DNA of 64,000 bases. It comes from Fonsecaea monophora (lineage: Eukaryota > Ascomycota > Eurotiomycetes > Chaetothyriales > Herpotrichiellaceae). The stretch spans positions 297,566 through 361,565 of the forward strand of contig NW_019173953.1 in assembly GCF_001642475.1 (NCBI RefSeq). The letters run 5' to 3'. Shown here in pieces: positions 34,667 to 46,460 of this stretch. The position numbers and the translations under genes were made by a program. The number at the start of each line of letters is the position of its first letter. Position 1 is the first letter of the stretch. The notes beneath the pieces were generated by a model that was not told the origin of the DNA, made no database searches, and saw only the letters and a program-made list of their open reading frames with translations.

Positions 34667-36507
34667 ATGTCCTCCGCCAAATCGCGTCTGTCCAGTTTGG
34701 CAGCGCAGATCTTCCCTTCCAACTCTCAGCTGCCAGCGAGCAAGTCAATCGACAATCTCAGCATCGACAATCACACCGTCGGCACGCCGTCATGGTATAA
34801 CGTCCATACTCTTTCGCCGACATTCTTCCTACCCCGCGCCGCATCCATCGAGCCTAATGCCCCTGCCATCTATCACCGCACAGCCAACAACAAGATCCTG
34901 AGAAGATCGTATATCGAGTTCGCTGACCGAGCGCGAGGCTTCGCATATTACATTAAGAAGAAAGGATACGGGAGAGTCGGGATATTGTGCACGAATACGC
35001 CGGCCTTTCTCGAAGCCATCTTTGGCATTGGAGCCGCAGGCGCAATCAACATCGCGATAAATTATAGGTTGAAAAAGGATGACATCGCCTATATTTTCGA
35101 CCATGCCGATGCCGATGCTATTATAGTCGACGCCGAGTTTCTACCCTTGCTCGATGATTACAGGCAAAAACACCCTGACGTGCCCTTGATCATTGACACA
35201 GACACCGATGCCATCGAGGGCCAGCTATGTGGACCCTTTGATGAAGCTGTGCTTGAGGGCCTTCGATACGACGCGTCCCTGGGCTCTCGTGGCTGGGATG
35301 GTCTCGAGGTACAAGCCTCCGACGAACTTGCCGTCAATGCTTTGGCATACACAAGTGGTACGACCGCCCGTCCCAAAGGTGTCGAGTACACCCATCGTGG
35401 TTGCTATTTGGGAGCTCTAGGCAATATCATTGATTCTGGACTTGCATATCATGATGGTGAGCGGTGCAAGTATCTCTGGACCTTGCCAATGTTCCACGCC
35501 ATGGGTTGGACTTTCCCCTGGGCCATAACGGCTGCTCGAGGAACACATTACTGTCTCCGCAAAATCGACTACCCAGAGATCTGGCGGCTGTTGAAGGACG
35601 AAGGCATCACCCATTACTGTGCAGCCCCGACCGTCAACACTCTTCTGTGCGCTGATTCTAAGGCCCAACGGCTACCCAACCCCGTGCGAGTCACGGTGGC
35701 TGCCAGTCCTCCCACGGCACATCTATTTGAGCAAATGACAAACCTGAATTTGCACCCGGTACATGTTTATGGGATGACCGAGACATATGGTCCAATCACA
35801 AAAGGATACATTCTGCCAGAATGGAACCAGTTCCCAGATGTCAAGGACAAATATGCGAAAATGGCTCGTCAAGGACATGGCTTTATCACCTCACTGCCCG
35901 TTAGAGTGATCAAAACGGATGTGCCCGAGGGCACGATCATCGATGTCGAAAAGAATGGCAAAGAGATAGGAGAGATTGTGTTCAATGGTAACATTTGCGC
36001 TCGAGGGTACTACAAGGACGAAGAAGCGACAAGAAAGCTCTTCCTCGGCGGTGTGTTGCACTCCGGCGATTTGGCAGTGTGGCATGAAGATGGAGCCGTC
36101 CAGATTCTGGACCGTGCAAAGGACATCATTATTTCGGGTAAGTCTTTGATGGTTGAAATATTCTGCTGCACGAATTGCTGAACATCTGATCAGGTGGTGA
36201 GAACATATCTTCCGTCGCTTTGGAGTCACTGCTTGTCACGCATCCGGATATCCTGGAATGCGGCGTCGCTGCCGTCAGCGACAGCCACTGGGGCGAACGA
36301 CCCAAGGCCTTCATCACCGTCAAACCCAACACCAAGGTGACGGGCGAAGATGTGATCAAATGGGCGCGTGACCATCCAGGAATCAGCCGGTTCATGGTGC
36401 CGCGAGAGGTCGAAATTGTGCCCGAGTTACCCAAAACCAGCACAGGCAAGATCAGAAAAAATATACTCCGCGAATGGGCTAAAGGCGCAAAGAGAGAAAA
36501 GGACTAA
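34667..36507 (+). CDS. AMP-dependent acyl-CoA synthetase/ligase
   Basis: This enzyme activates a carboxylic acid as acyl-AMP and transfers it to CoA. The exons are 34667-36137 and 36194-36507, giving 594 residues. The P-loop is YTSGTTARPKG (residues 228-238), the A5 motif is YGMTETYGP (from 368), A7 is GDLAVWHEDG (near 467), A8 follows as DRAKDIIISGGENISS across the junction, and the catalytic A10 lysine is in KTSTGKIRK near the C-terminus. The ATG at 34667 is preferred to a GTG three codons upstream. The closest groups are medium-chain/fadD-like and carboxylate-CoA ligases. There is no peroxisomal SKL-type tail (the end is AKREKD). Next to two SDRs, this fits activation of a fatty or aromatic acid for breakdown, by inference. 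Confidence 0.9.
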
Positions 36508-39024
36508 AGGCGCATTCTGGATACGAACCCGCGTGGCTAATGCTCAAAGATGTATTGAATTATGCTATTGTCGGAGCCGCGGCCAAGGAGTATATGTACG
36601 TACAGTCGTGTCAGTAATATACCTGCCTGCCGGGGGCTTGAGCTTGAATCCGGAGTTAAATTGCAATAATGGTGGTCTAATCTCGAGCCGTTCTTTCCTT
36701 TCCCAAGAGTCCCTGTTTTCAGATATGGATAAGAACTTTTTGTGAACAAGAGATCCCTGGGGGGTTTTGTCCCGTCCACATAGGTATGGGCTGTGGCTTG
36801 TCTGAATTGCAAGAGTTCGTGTCTTAACCCCTCGTGCCCCTCCTAGTTTGACGGCGTTGCCGATCAACAGGGGAAGTCGCCCTGATGTCTTTCTCCAGAA
36901 AAGGATCGGCTCAAGCCGGACCATCGGGATCGGCAAGATTCAGAGTATGTGTAATCCTTTACTCGAAAACGAGTACTCGCAGCATGTGGATGGCAGTGGA
37001 CATCTGTGCAGAGTGTGGAACACTACTACAAGTCGTTAGTTGGTGTTCCAGACCAATAAGCCCCTTCTTATTTTATTGACAAGTACGGCCGATCCTCTAG
37101 ATAACAGTACAATTTACCGACGTTCTCGTACCTACAGCCTACGAAGGATACCTCTTCGGACCGAACAACCAGCCTGGGATACAATTGACGCTGTCGGCCT
37201 TTTTTTTCCCGCTCTTTCCTTAAACAATGTAGACCCTTCTGGATCACAGAATCAAGCGTCTGTCTTGAAGGATTGAGAATGTTAAAAAACCATGGCTGCA
37301 GCCAACAGAGGCTAGGCATGCATATTCATCGGTGTCACGGAGCTTTGGGTCGCCGCCCCCATAGCCTTTCCCGGCGTATGCAGAGCACGTCATGCGTAGT
37401 GTTGGCAGGTGGACCGCAGTTTGGACCGCAGCTGGTGTGAATAACAGACTTATGGTATGATCAATTTGCACAACTCTAGTCTGCGAGTTTGCACGAGACG
37501 AACATCTGAGAAGCTGCAGACCGTTCAGTGGTTTGAGGGCAGACAACTGGTCAAACTCGGGTCGGAAGATGGTCAGGGGCACAACGTGGTTACGGGTGAG
37601 CCCCTGGTGTTCAGAGCACTCAGTACTCGAACTGTTGCTTTCGAGAGTGCAGATCGCCTGACATCCTCGAGTTGGGTCGGTGGTCGGGTATGTGTCAAGG
37701 CAGAAACTGGGTCTCGAGGAGGCATTCTTGGTTCGGAAATCAGATCTGGGTGTGTCCACTCATGGTCAGTACTGCAGTGATAGTCATGCGGTAGGTTGAT
37801 ACCGTATCCAGTCAGGGCGATGTTAAAGGCATTGTACTCGTGAGCTACCACCAAGAAAAGGCAATCATCTGGAATTTCTGGCAATGTGTTGGACAGCTGG
37901 TGGTAAAGGAGTATGTCAGAAATGCCAATCGACAACGTGATGCTCAAGGCTTTGGGGGCTCGGTCCTTGGGGTTGGATCTGGGGAGGATGAGCAAATAAC
38001 TGTGCCCAGCCAGGTAGGCTTCCCTCTGCTGGTTTGAGCCTCTGTGCCCCTCCAGTGGCCTTAGCCACAACTACTGACGCAATGGGCCATACAAGCTCTT
38101 CCTAAGTGCATACCTAGGTAAACATCAACTACTGGATCCTAGATAGGCCCAAAAATGGGAGAAGGATGCTGCATCACCAGCCAAACTTGGCAGCTGAGCT
38201 GTTTTACATAGCACGTATACGTAAGTAGTGTACACACGAGGGCTGCAAAATAAGGGAGAGAGTCGTTGCTGCCCGCGGTTGATCTCCCGTTAGCCAAGGG
38301 CAAGAGGGTTTGAGGACCTCCCAGGTATCTGTACAGACAAGAATACCTTGGTCATGTAAGGGCTTCCCGGGTGCCTCCTCACCCGCTTCTAGGGAACAAA
38401 CTTGATTTGTCAGTGGCAATGCTCAGCCCGGGCAAAAGCTGTGAGGGGCGAGGTGCCTGAACTTGAAGCCTCACTAGCCAGACTTATTGGCGGGTGTCGG
38501 CCATTCAACCACTGTTCTTTGACCCAGCGGCACTAGCCACTCATTCACTCTGCCACTATGACCGCCAAATACCTCCTTTCTCTGACTCCCTGACTCCTCC
38601 ATCATCCTATCCGGCCCTACACCTTCGACCACCCTTCTTCGACAACCCTCGACGCCCTCCACGAGCCTACTCCCGCACCACCTCCTTTCAACCTTTCCAA
38701 GGTCATCTAATTCCTCTACGGCCGCTGAACAAGACTGCATATTATATTATCACCTTCTGTTTGAGCCGTAATGCATATGCCTAGTCTGTTTACATCGTGA
38801 CCTTTCACCGCCGCAACCGGATGCGCCTTTCCCACTACCCCCTCGAAAACAAGCAAACCAACGGCATCACCACCTAGCGATGACTCTCTACTTCCGAAGC
38901 CACCTCTGAAGACACTTTTGAGGAGTTCATCTATGCAGAGGCTTGAATCTCTGGGACATTTCTATACTGTGTGCACTCGAATCCCAACTTCCCGTCTCCG
39001 CCACCGCAGCCTGATCTCGCAAAC
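36508..39024. other. Intergenic region upstream of the GRR1-like gene
   Basis: No recognisable gene is seen in 2.5 kb. Overlapping frames at 37244-38070 are open for up to 170 codons on both strands but look non-coding. From about 38560 to 38700 the plus strand is pyrimidine-rich, as in many fungal promoters and leaders. An upstream ATG at 38933 begins a 47-codon frame that overlaps the main start codon at 39025 and ends at 39076. Confidence 0.5.
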
Positions 39025-41972
39025 ATGGCGGACGAACCGCGATCTCGTCTTGCCCCCATCCATACACGTAATTTGAGTACGGCCACCGTGGAATCCGACA
39101 GCTCAGACAGTTCTCCATGTCCTGGCGACGATGAAGACACCGATTACTTCATGGCACATGCCAACGATTCGCAGTCCTCCCTTGGTGCCGTTACGGCTAT
39201 TCGCGACTGCGACAGTGATGTCGACCTCGAACAAGTCCATCGTCTCTCCCCCATATCCAAGTTACCTCCCGAAATCCTCATTGCCATCCTGGCGAAATTG
39301 ACCACGACGTCCGACCTGCGAAACTGTATGATGGTGTCATATCACTGGGCCATGTACACAGTAGGCATTCTGTGGCATCGCCCTTTGTGCAACAAGTGGG
39401 CAAACCTACTCAACGTTGTGGCGGCTTTAGGAAAAGGTGACAAGAGCTATTTTCCATACCATGAGATGGTCAAGAGATTGAACCTGTCTGCGATTGCAGA
39501 CAAGATCAACGACGGGACAGTTCAGCCATTCATGAACTGCAAGGGTATCGAGCGCCTGACGCTGACCAACTGCTCGAATCTGACCGATTTTGGTGTTGCT
39601 GGCCTAGTGGACGGCTGCAGGAAGCTCCAGGCACTTGATGTTACAGATCTGGACGCCCTGACGGACCGTACCCTCCATGTAGTGGCTCAGAATTGCGCAA
39701 AATTGCAGGGCCTCAACATCACCAATTGCTCCAACATCACCGATGAGTCTTTGGTGGAAATTGCCGAGAATTGCAGGCAACTCAAGAGACTAAAACTGAA
39801 CGGCGTGGTGCGAGCCACAGACCTATCCATTACGGCTGTTGCGAGGAATTGCCGATCAATTCTAGAGATCGACCTCGCTGGCTGCCACTCCATCACCTCG
39901 GAATCTGTCACTGCACTGCTCTCCAATTTGTCCCATCTCAGAGAGCTACGCCTGGCTCATTGCATCGACATCAATGATTCGGCCTTTACAAATCTCCCTC
40001 CACGCCTTTCCTTCGATGCGTTGCGGATTTTGGATCTGACGGCTTGCGAACAAGTCCGAGATGATGCTATTGCAAGGATCATTCCGGCCGCGCCTCGTCT
40101 GAGAAACTTGGTATTGGCCAAGTGTAGACACATTACGGATCGCGCCGTGGCCTCGATTTGTAAACTGACCAAGAATCTGCATTACATTCATCTAGGACAT
40201 TGCATCAACCTAACGGACAATGCAGTCATTCAACTAGTGAAGGCTTGCAACCGAATTCGATATATTGACCTGGCGTGTTGCTCCCGGCTCACGGACGCCA
40301 GTGTCCGTCATTTGGCACAACTCCCGAAGCTTCGCAGAATTGGTCTGGTGAAATGCCAGAACTTGACGGATGCAAGCATTATATCACTTGCTAAAGGTCC
40401 CCTCGTGTTCAGCCCCGGTGGGAAGATCGGACCGCCTTCACAGTTCGTATCGCTTGAAAGAGTCCATCTCAGCTACTGTGTAAATTTGACGCTCAAGGTA
40501 TGGGTATCTTAGTTGGACTATTGCTCTTTCTGACCAATGAATAGGGTATTACGGCACTTCTTCATCACTGTCCTCGGCTGACCCACCTGTCATTGACGGG
40601 CGTTCAAGCATTTCTCCGCGACGACTTGACCTGCTTCTGCCGCGATGCCCCGGCCGAGTTCACGCACCCCCAAAGAGATGTATTTTGCGTCTTTTCGGGA
40701 GACGGTGTCCAACGGCTTCGTGAACATCTCCTCCGTCTCGCTATGGACGAGGCGCAGCGAGAAGGCCGGGACGCGATTGATGAGAGTTTGCTTGATGAAG
40801 CGGACAGCCCGGGCGCTGACACCATGTCGGATGACGGTACGATTGACGGAAACGAACACTTGATGGATCCTGTGTTGTATGCTCATCGTCACGGCTTGCC
40901 CTTACCCAATACACATCAACCACGACCCCGAACTCGAAGTCTACACGAGTATTCCAGCTTTCACGTTGAGATGCCACTACTGCCCTTCGATCAGGTGCAA
41001 CCGATGGGCCCATGGACGCCTGCTGCAACCCTGCCGCCTGACTTACGCACACCCCAAGCCTCGGCACACCAAAATCTTGCAAATTCTAACAACCTCTATC
41101 AGCCAGAGCCATACGAGCGTCGATCGCGGAGCCCTGGGTATTCCAACGCATTTGACGTGGGGGCGGAATATGGTGAGCGTGCAAGGAGCACTTCTCGCAC
41201 GCCATCACGGCGACATACCTTGGAGTCAACGTCAAGTTTCTACGTACCTCCTTCTGTTCCGGTGCCAGGAAATGGAGAAGGCCCTTCTCGGCCGCTCGAA
41301 CTGGGTCACTATTCTCAAGATCCGAGAGCAGGATATTTCGGCCAGGACTATCCGCCGAGATTGTCCGGTTGGTCAAACCCAAACCCACATTTGTTTGCAT
41401 CAGAACCTCCTCGGAGACATATTCCAGGGGCATCATTCAGAAACCCTGCCGATGTGCGGCAGTCTTTCTTGCGACCTGAGCCAGGTTTCAGCGCCTTTGA
41501 CGCTAACCACGAAGCAATCATGTCAACTATTCCAGGTAGTCGGCCAGGGAGTCGACATCCGTCACGTTCCAACAGCCCCCATCTATCCAGGGTGAACAGC
41601 CGGTCGAGATTGAGTAACCTGCTGGCGCCTCCCCGGAGCTACTCGTCAACTCCTCTCAGTCAAGCAGAAGGTCCAAGACGCAGCAGTCGGGAGCGGCGAA
41701 GCCGGGAAAGGTCTCTCTTGGAGGAGGAAGCACAGCGTGAAGCAATGCTGCGGGCGCTCGCAGAAGCTGACGCTGCCGATCAGCTGAGACCGGACCTGCC
41801 ACGAAGTGAATCCGACCGGCAGATTGAACTACCATTGTTACCCCCTGATCTGATAGAACGAGTGACTCGGTCGTCCTTTACACGGACAGAACAAACACCC
41901 GGCATTCGTTTTGAGGTAGAGGACGCCGAGCCTACTGTTGACCCTGACCAGGATGTTACAATGACACAATAG
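39025..41972 (+). CDS. F-box/leucine-rich-repeat protein, SCF ubiquitin ligase subunit (GRR1/GrrA-like)
   Basis: GRR1-type proteins select phosphorylated substrates for SCF ubiquitination, in nutrient signalling and cell-cycle control in yeast and in sexual development in Aspergillus. The exons are 39025-40497 and 40545-41972, giving 966 residues. The F-box spans about residues 75-120 (KLPPEILIAILAKL). About a dozen leucine-rich repeats with the CxxLTD pattern follow (for example NCSNLTDFGVAGL and NCSNITDESLVEI) and continue across the intron (47 nt) as GITALLHHCPRLTHLSLTGV. The conserved GRR1 C-terminal element FCRDAPAEFTHPQRDVFCVFSG comes next. The last 420 residues are disordered, Ser/Arg/Pro-rich, and make the protein much longer than usual. 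The start is the first ATG of the frame. The upstream overlapping frame at 38933 could dampen translation. Confidence 0.93.
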
Positions 41973-43840
41973 TGACACTATACTTTCGGAAATAAGTGAA
42001 GCACGCGTTTATTGAGTACATGCGGGACGCATTGAAATGACGTCTGGTGAAGATAACCTCTTCCCAGAGGACGACTGGTCAGGCATCATATTTTTTTTTC
42101 TTTCACCGACGACGCCTCATTCTGGGCTTTACAAGGTCATGCCGTATACGGCGCTGGAGAAGATCTGTTTCAAGCCAGCAAGCAGGGTGTTCCGGCTTCA
42201 GAAGTGCATTGTTTTTCCTCATCAAACCAGCACAGTCGAGACGTCCTAATTTGTTTCGACGGGCGCCAGTTTTCAGACATACAAAAGAAAGCATTGCTTG
42301 ATGACATCGAGTGTGAGACGGAATGCTTGTATGAAGAAGGGATTAGAGGGGGAAGCTGTCATAACATATTACCTGTCTACTTTTAGCATTAACATTGTAA
42401 CTCTGTTCGATTCATGCATTGGGTGCCCTACAAGACCGAGTTGACTCTTTCTGCTAAGACAAGGGATGGTGCTTTGTGTATGTGAATTTTGCCGAGCGTT
42501 CACGCTTTACGCTGTTTGCCGCAGGCTGTTCGAGTTTGTATTCTAAGATGCTTACTCACGGTGCCGGGGTCAGAGACCGGTAGGTAAATTGGATAACTTC
42601 ACTATATTATTACCTTCTGTCCTTTACACCACCGTGACTCTGGGCTTTTGATTGTCCCAGACTTCGGCAATTTCACCCAGTGTCTAAACCAGGCCAAAGA
42701 GTGCCATCAACAAACTGCGTCAACCTACCCAGTCAGTCTCGACCACGCTAAACCCACCGTAAGCGACAAGCATAGTGCCAGATACCCTCGATATGTAAAC
42801 CGGGTTGAAGGACGATCGTGGTGATGGAAAATGTGTGGAGATGGTTCTCAGGGATACAGCCTTGCTCCTGATCGACACGGGGCGTTATGTCAGCAAAGCC
42901 TTCCTTGTCCGTCAGCCTGATGATCCTCTCTCGGACCAAAAGAAGTAGAGTTACGGGATGCTCCGTCAAACGCTGAATGGCGCATGAAATGCATTGCACT
43001 TGGACTTGTACAACTGCCGTGTAAGGAAATGGCTAAATCCAAGCACATGCTCGCTTTGCGGTCAGGCGTCTCTGGTTGATAGGGCGCTTCTCTAGATGAA
43101 ACTGTACTTTTGGGCTGGCAAAACTCTATGGGAAAAAAAAAGGCAGAGGCTTGCAGGAATAGCTACAGTATTTTTCATTGGTGGGTGACCCGTCTTGACC
43201 ACCCTGACCACAATACCCCGAACAGTGTGGTCTGCTACCTCGTACCGAGAAGGTCCAGTCCCGAAGGCCAGACCATGGAGAGAGACCAAACGAGGACAAG
43301 CGTGGGTGGAGGAGAGTGGTTGACATTGTCCAGTCGAGACCGAGTCTGACGAATATAGCAACATCTAAGCGCCCAAGACAGTGGATATGGCCAATCAACA
43401 TCACACATCTTCAATCCACTGGATAGTGCGTTCATCCAATAGATAACCGCCTTTTCAATAGCTATCAGAAAATAACTGACCAAAGGTAAGCGCCGATCCG
43501 GCCCACAAAAACCAAATCTGCATTGCTAATTATGGCACTTTTGCTTGGGAACCCTGTGTGGCGGCTGGGATTCTCCATCTTCGCCGAACCGCTCGCATGA
43601 GCAGAAGGCGTTTCAGGTTCTGCTGCGTTGCATATGACATGCATATCGGGTCGAAAGTCAATGCAAAGGTAGGTTCACGCAGGCGATGATTAGGGCCTGA
43701 TGGACATGGTTCATAATATGCGATGGTACCGCTCTTTTCTTTCTTGCCTTTGACCCTTTTTCTGTCCGCGCCGTCTTGTAAGAGGTTATGGCCTTTTGTT
43801 CAACCTCTCTGTCCGTGGTTCGCTGTCGTTGTTTGTGAAG
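41973..43840. other. Intergenic region
   Basis: No gene is seen in 1.9 kb. Short frames such as 42748-42999 (minus) are not recognisable. Confidence 0.5.
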
Positions 43841-44886
43841 ATGTCTCCTGCCTGTGGCCGAAGAGGGTCTTTGCCATACCGCAACATCTGGGCGCTGGCA
43901 ATATGCTTGTCACTCCTCGTCCAGCACACCTCCTCCCAGCTCGTTGGCTGCGACGTGCTCGACTGCAACGGTGGGGCCGACAATGAATGCACGCTCGGCA
44001 ACACGACAAGTTCGTTCATCGGCACAGCCTCGTTCAACAGCAGCCTGTCCCCGAACAATGCGCCGCTCACCTGGACCGTCGGAGCCTCGTCGTCCAACGC
44101 CAGCGGCATCACCTTCACAAAGAACTTTTATCTCGGCGCTCCTCCGTCCATGAACCTCGCGAGCCCGGCCGGATTTGCGGGTTGTGCGTTGTTTTTTGAA
44201 GGCATCGCGAGGAGCCTCCCACTCAATGGTGTCACGGAGTACGGCACCGTCACATGCTCCCAGACACTGCAAGATGTTTGTGTCAATGACCTTCTGGCCC
44301 AGGCCAAGAAGCAGGTCCAGACACTTGGGTCGACAAACAATCTCGACAACGGCGCAGTGTGCACTGCTTTGCAGACGACGATGGAAGCAAACCCTCCGCA
44401 GTCGTGTCAAACGATAGCAACAGTGACATGGGGAACCATCGTCCCGAAAGGTGAGGATTCAACATGTGAAATCCCCCCGTCTTAGTGACGCATACTGACC
44501 CAGGCTCTGTAGAGATTACCGGTCCTCAATCCCCCGTCGGCGCACCAATCGCCCAGACAACGTGCCACCCATCGTCCAGCGTCTCGAGTGGCTCAAAGTA
44601 CAACATCGCCCTGATCGAGACCCAAACCGTCACCTCGGAAGATGTCTCGAGCGACATCGCGCCCTTCTTCTACAGCATAACGCCGGTGCTCACCGTCTTT
44701 TACAAGCCGTCTACGTCTTCCGGCTCTCAGAATCTCGCGCTGCCAGAAGTTCATCTGACGTGCGTCAAGGTGGTCGAGGACTCGACCCTGTCGCAGCAGG
44801 TGGGCAACGCGGCCCCGACGACTGGCTTGCCACGATCTCTGACGGCTTTGGTCTTCTTGGCCTTGAGCATACTCGCCTTGCTTTGA
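43841..44886 (+). CDS. Predicted GPI-anchored, cysteine-containing secreted protein
   Basis: The exons are 43841-44450 and 44504-44886, giving 330 residues. The N-terminus is a signal peptide (hydrophobic IWALAICLSLLV, cleavage near HTSSQ). The mature part begins LVGCDVLDCNGG and has further cysteines at regular spacing, with many Asn-x-Ser/Thr sites. The extreme C-terminus is a hydrophobic helix (LTALVFLALSILALL) preceded by small residues, fitting GPI attachment. Such proteins sit at the plasma membrane or in the wall. I do not recognise an enzymatic domain. The intron (53 nt) begins GTGAGG. Confidence 0.75.
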
Positions 44887-46460
44887 AGCTTTTCTCCTCG
44901 TCTGCTAGGGAACGATGAGAGACTGAGCACGAGTATGGTCATGGTTCCTGTTCCGCGCGCCCTCGGAAACAGTCAAAGACGGGAAAATCGACACGGATCC
45001 GAAGAAAAGTCCAGACGTCTTTCGGGCATCCATTGCGTTAATCGTCAATCATTTCAGTGCTGATGATGGCACGCGAAAGACACAATCGGCCCGCGTCCTC
45101 TGGAAACTGGCCAGTCGCCCAGACGGCAAAGGGTACTCCTCTGTGGCAGTCCAAGGGGTGAAAAATTCCCCCAGCGACTTGAAGCATGAGGAGGAGTAGA
45201 AGCCAAAATCGGGATGGCAGTCACTCGCTACAATCGCTAAGGTTTCCCAGGTTCGGTTGACGGAGGGAGGAATGGCCACACATAAAAAACGTCAAAATCC
45301 TTTTAGGCGTAACTAAGAGGCGGTCGTGCATGTATACGAGAAGGATTTTTTGTTTCCTGGTATAATCTGCGCCAAACTCAAGGGTTCTGCGTGACCCTGT
45401 GTCTTTAACTCTTGACGGTTCGAGCGGCACAGCATCCATTCCACAATCTACGGGGGTACCACCCATGAATCATAGTGTCTATAGACCTTTGTTGCTCGCT
45501 GAGCAGAAACCAAAACCAAAATCAAAATCAAACCTTGAATCCAATTCCTGTGTTCATTTCCAGACAATACGACGTCTGTGGTTGTCACTGACTTGTGTGC
45601 AATGGGCAACGCCAAAAAACTGATTACTTATGCTGCATCCGAATCTATCAATCCCTGGGTCGAATTGGGGGTGCGAAGGTTAGACAGATTCAAGGACGCT
45701 GCGCTGCAATCTGCACTGCGATGCACGTATGGCTAGTGCTGACGATTGGGAAGCCCTGTGACACCCACCTACCCACCCACAAGTGACTTCTCCCAGGCAT
45801 AGCAGACTCTCCAAGATGTCCCCCCTGGCGCCCAAGCCGTTGGGAGGCCTAAGGGCCTGGAAGTTCCGGCGGAGAACTTGTCGTTGAATCATCGTGCCAG
45901 TGGGATTCAAGTCACCCCCTCTGAATGTGTAAACGGGTTCAGCGAAGCAAGAGCGAGGTTTCCTGGTGTGGGCAACTCTCAATGACAAGATGAGATAAAT
46001 GTTTGAGTAATGGTTCTGACGAGCTGTGAGGATTACAGGTGTAGTTCGTGTCGACCAGCAGGTACCACTTACCGCCGGGAGCAGGGTGTAATCTCTATGG
46101 ATCTAAACTTCAAATGAAGTAGGTCTGAGAACCTTTCAGAGTCCCAATTGTCAGTTATACACAGTAAGTCTTCGAAAGCATGGGAGTAAGAAGGCTGAAC
46201 AAAGAAAACAGGGGGATCCCCAAAGCAGTAACGGAGAGTAACAGAACAGAGACAGCCTTGCGGCATGGAAACTCTGGAGTACCGTAGAATCTGCGCTTCA
46301 CGGTTAATGATCCACCGAGATCGACAACTCCTCAGTTCCTGCGGAGAGCAGACAAGACATCGCATACGCAATTAAGTCTTGAACACAACCTCGTGGGGAC
46401 AGAGGCATACCTCACTCTGTTCCCGACGGCCCTGGCGCCGATTGAGTATCGCTGGCCATC
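44887..46460. other. Intergenic region
   Basis: No gene is seen in 1.6 kb. It should carry the terminator of the GPI-anchored protein gene and the promoter of the gene at 46461. Confidence 0.5.

Noticed and set aside
37244..38070. Overlapping open frames of 107-171 codons on both strands
   Set aside because: None shows a domain, and openness on both strands at once is more typical of non-coding sequence than of one gene here.
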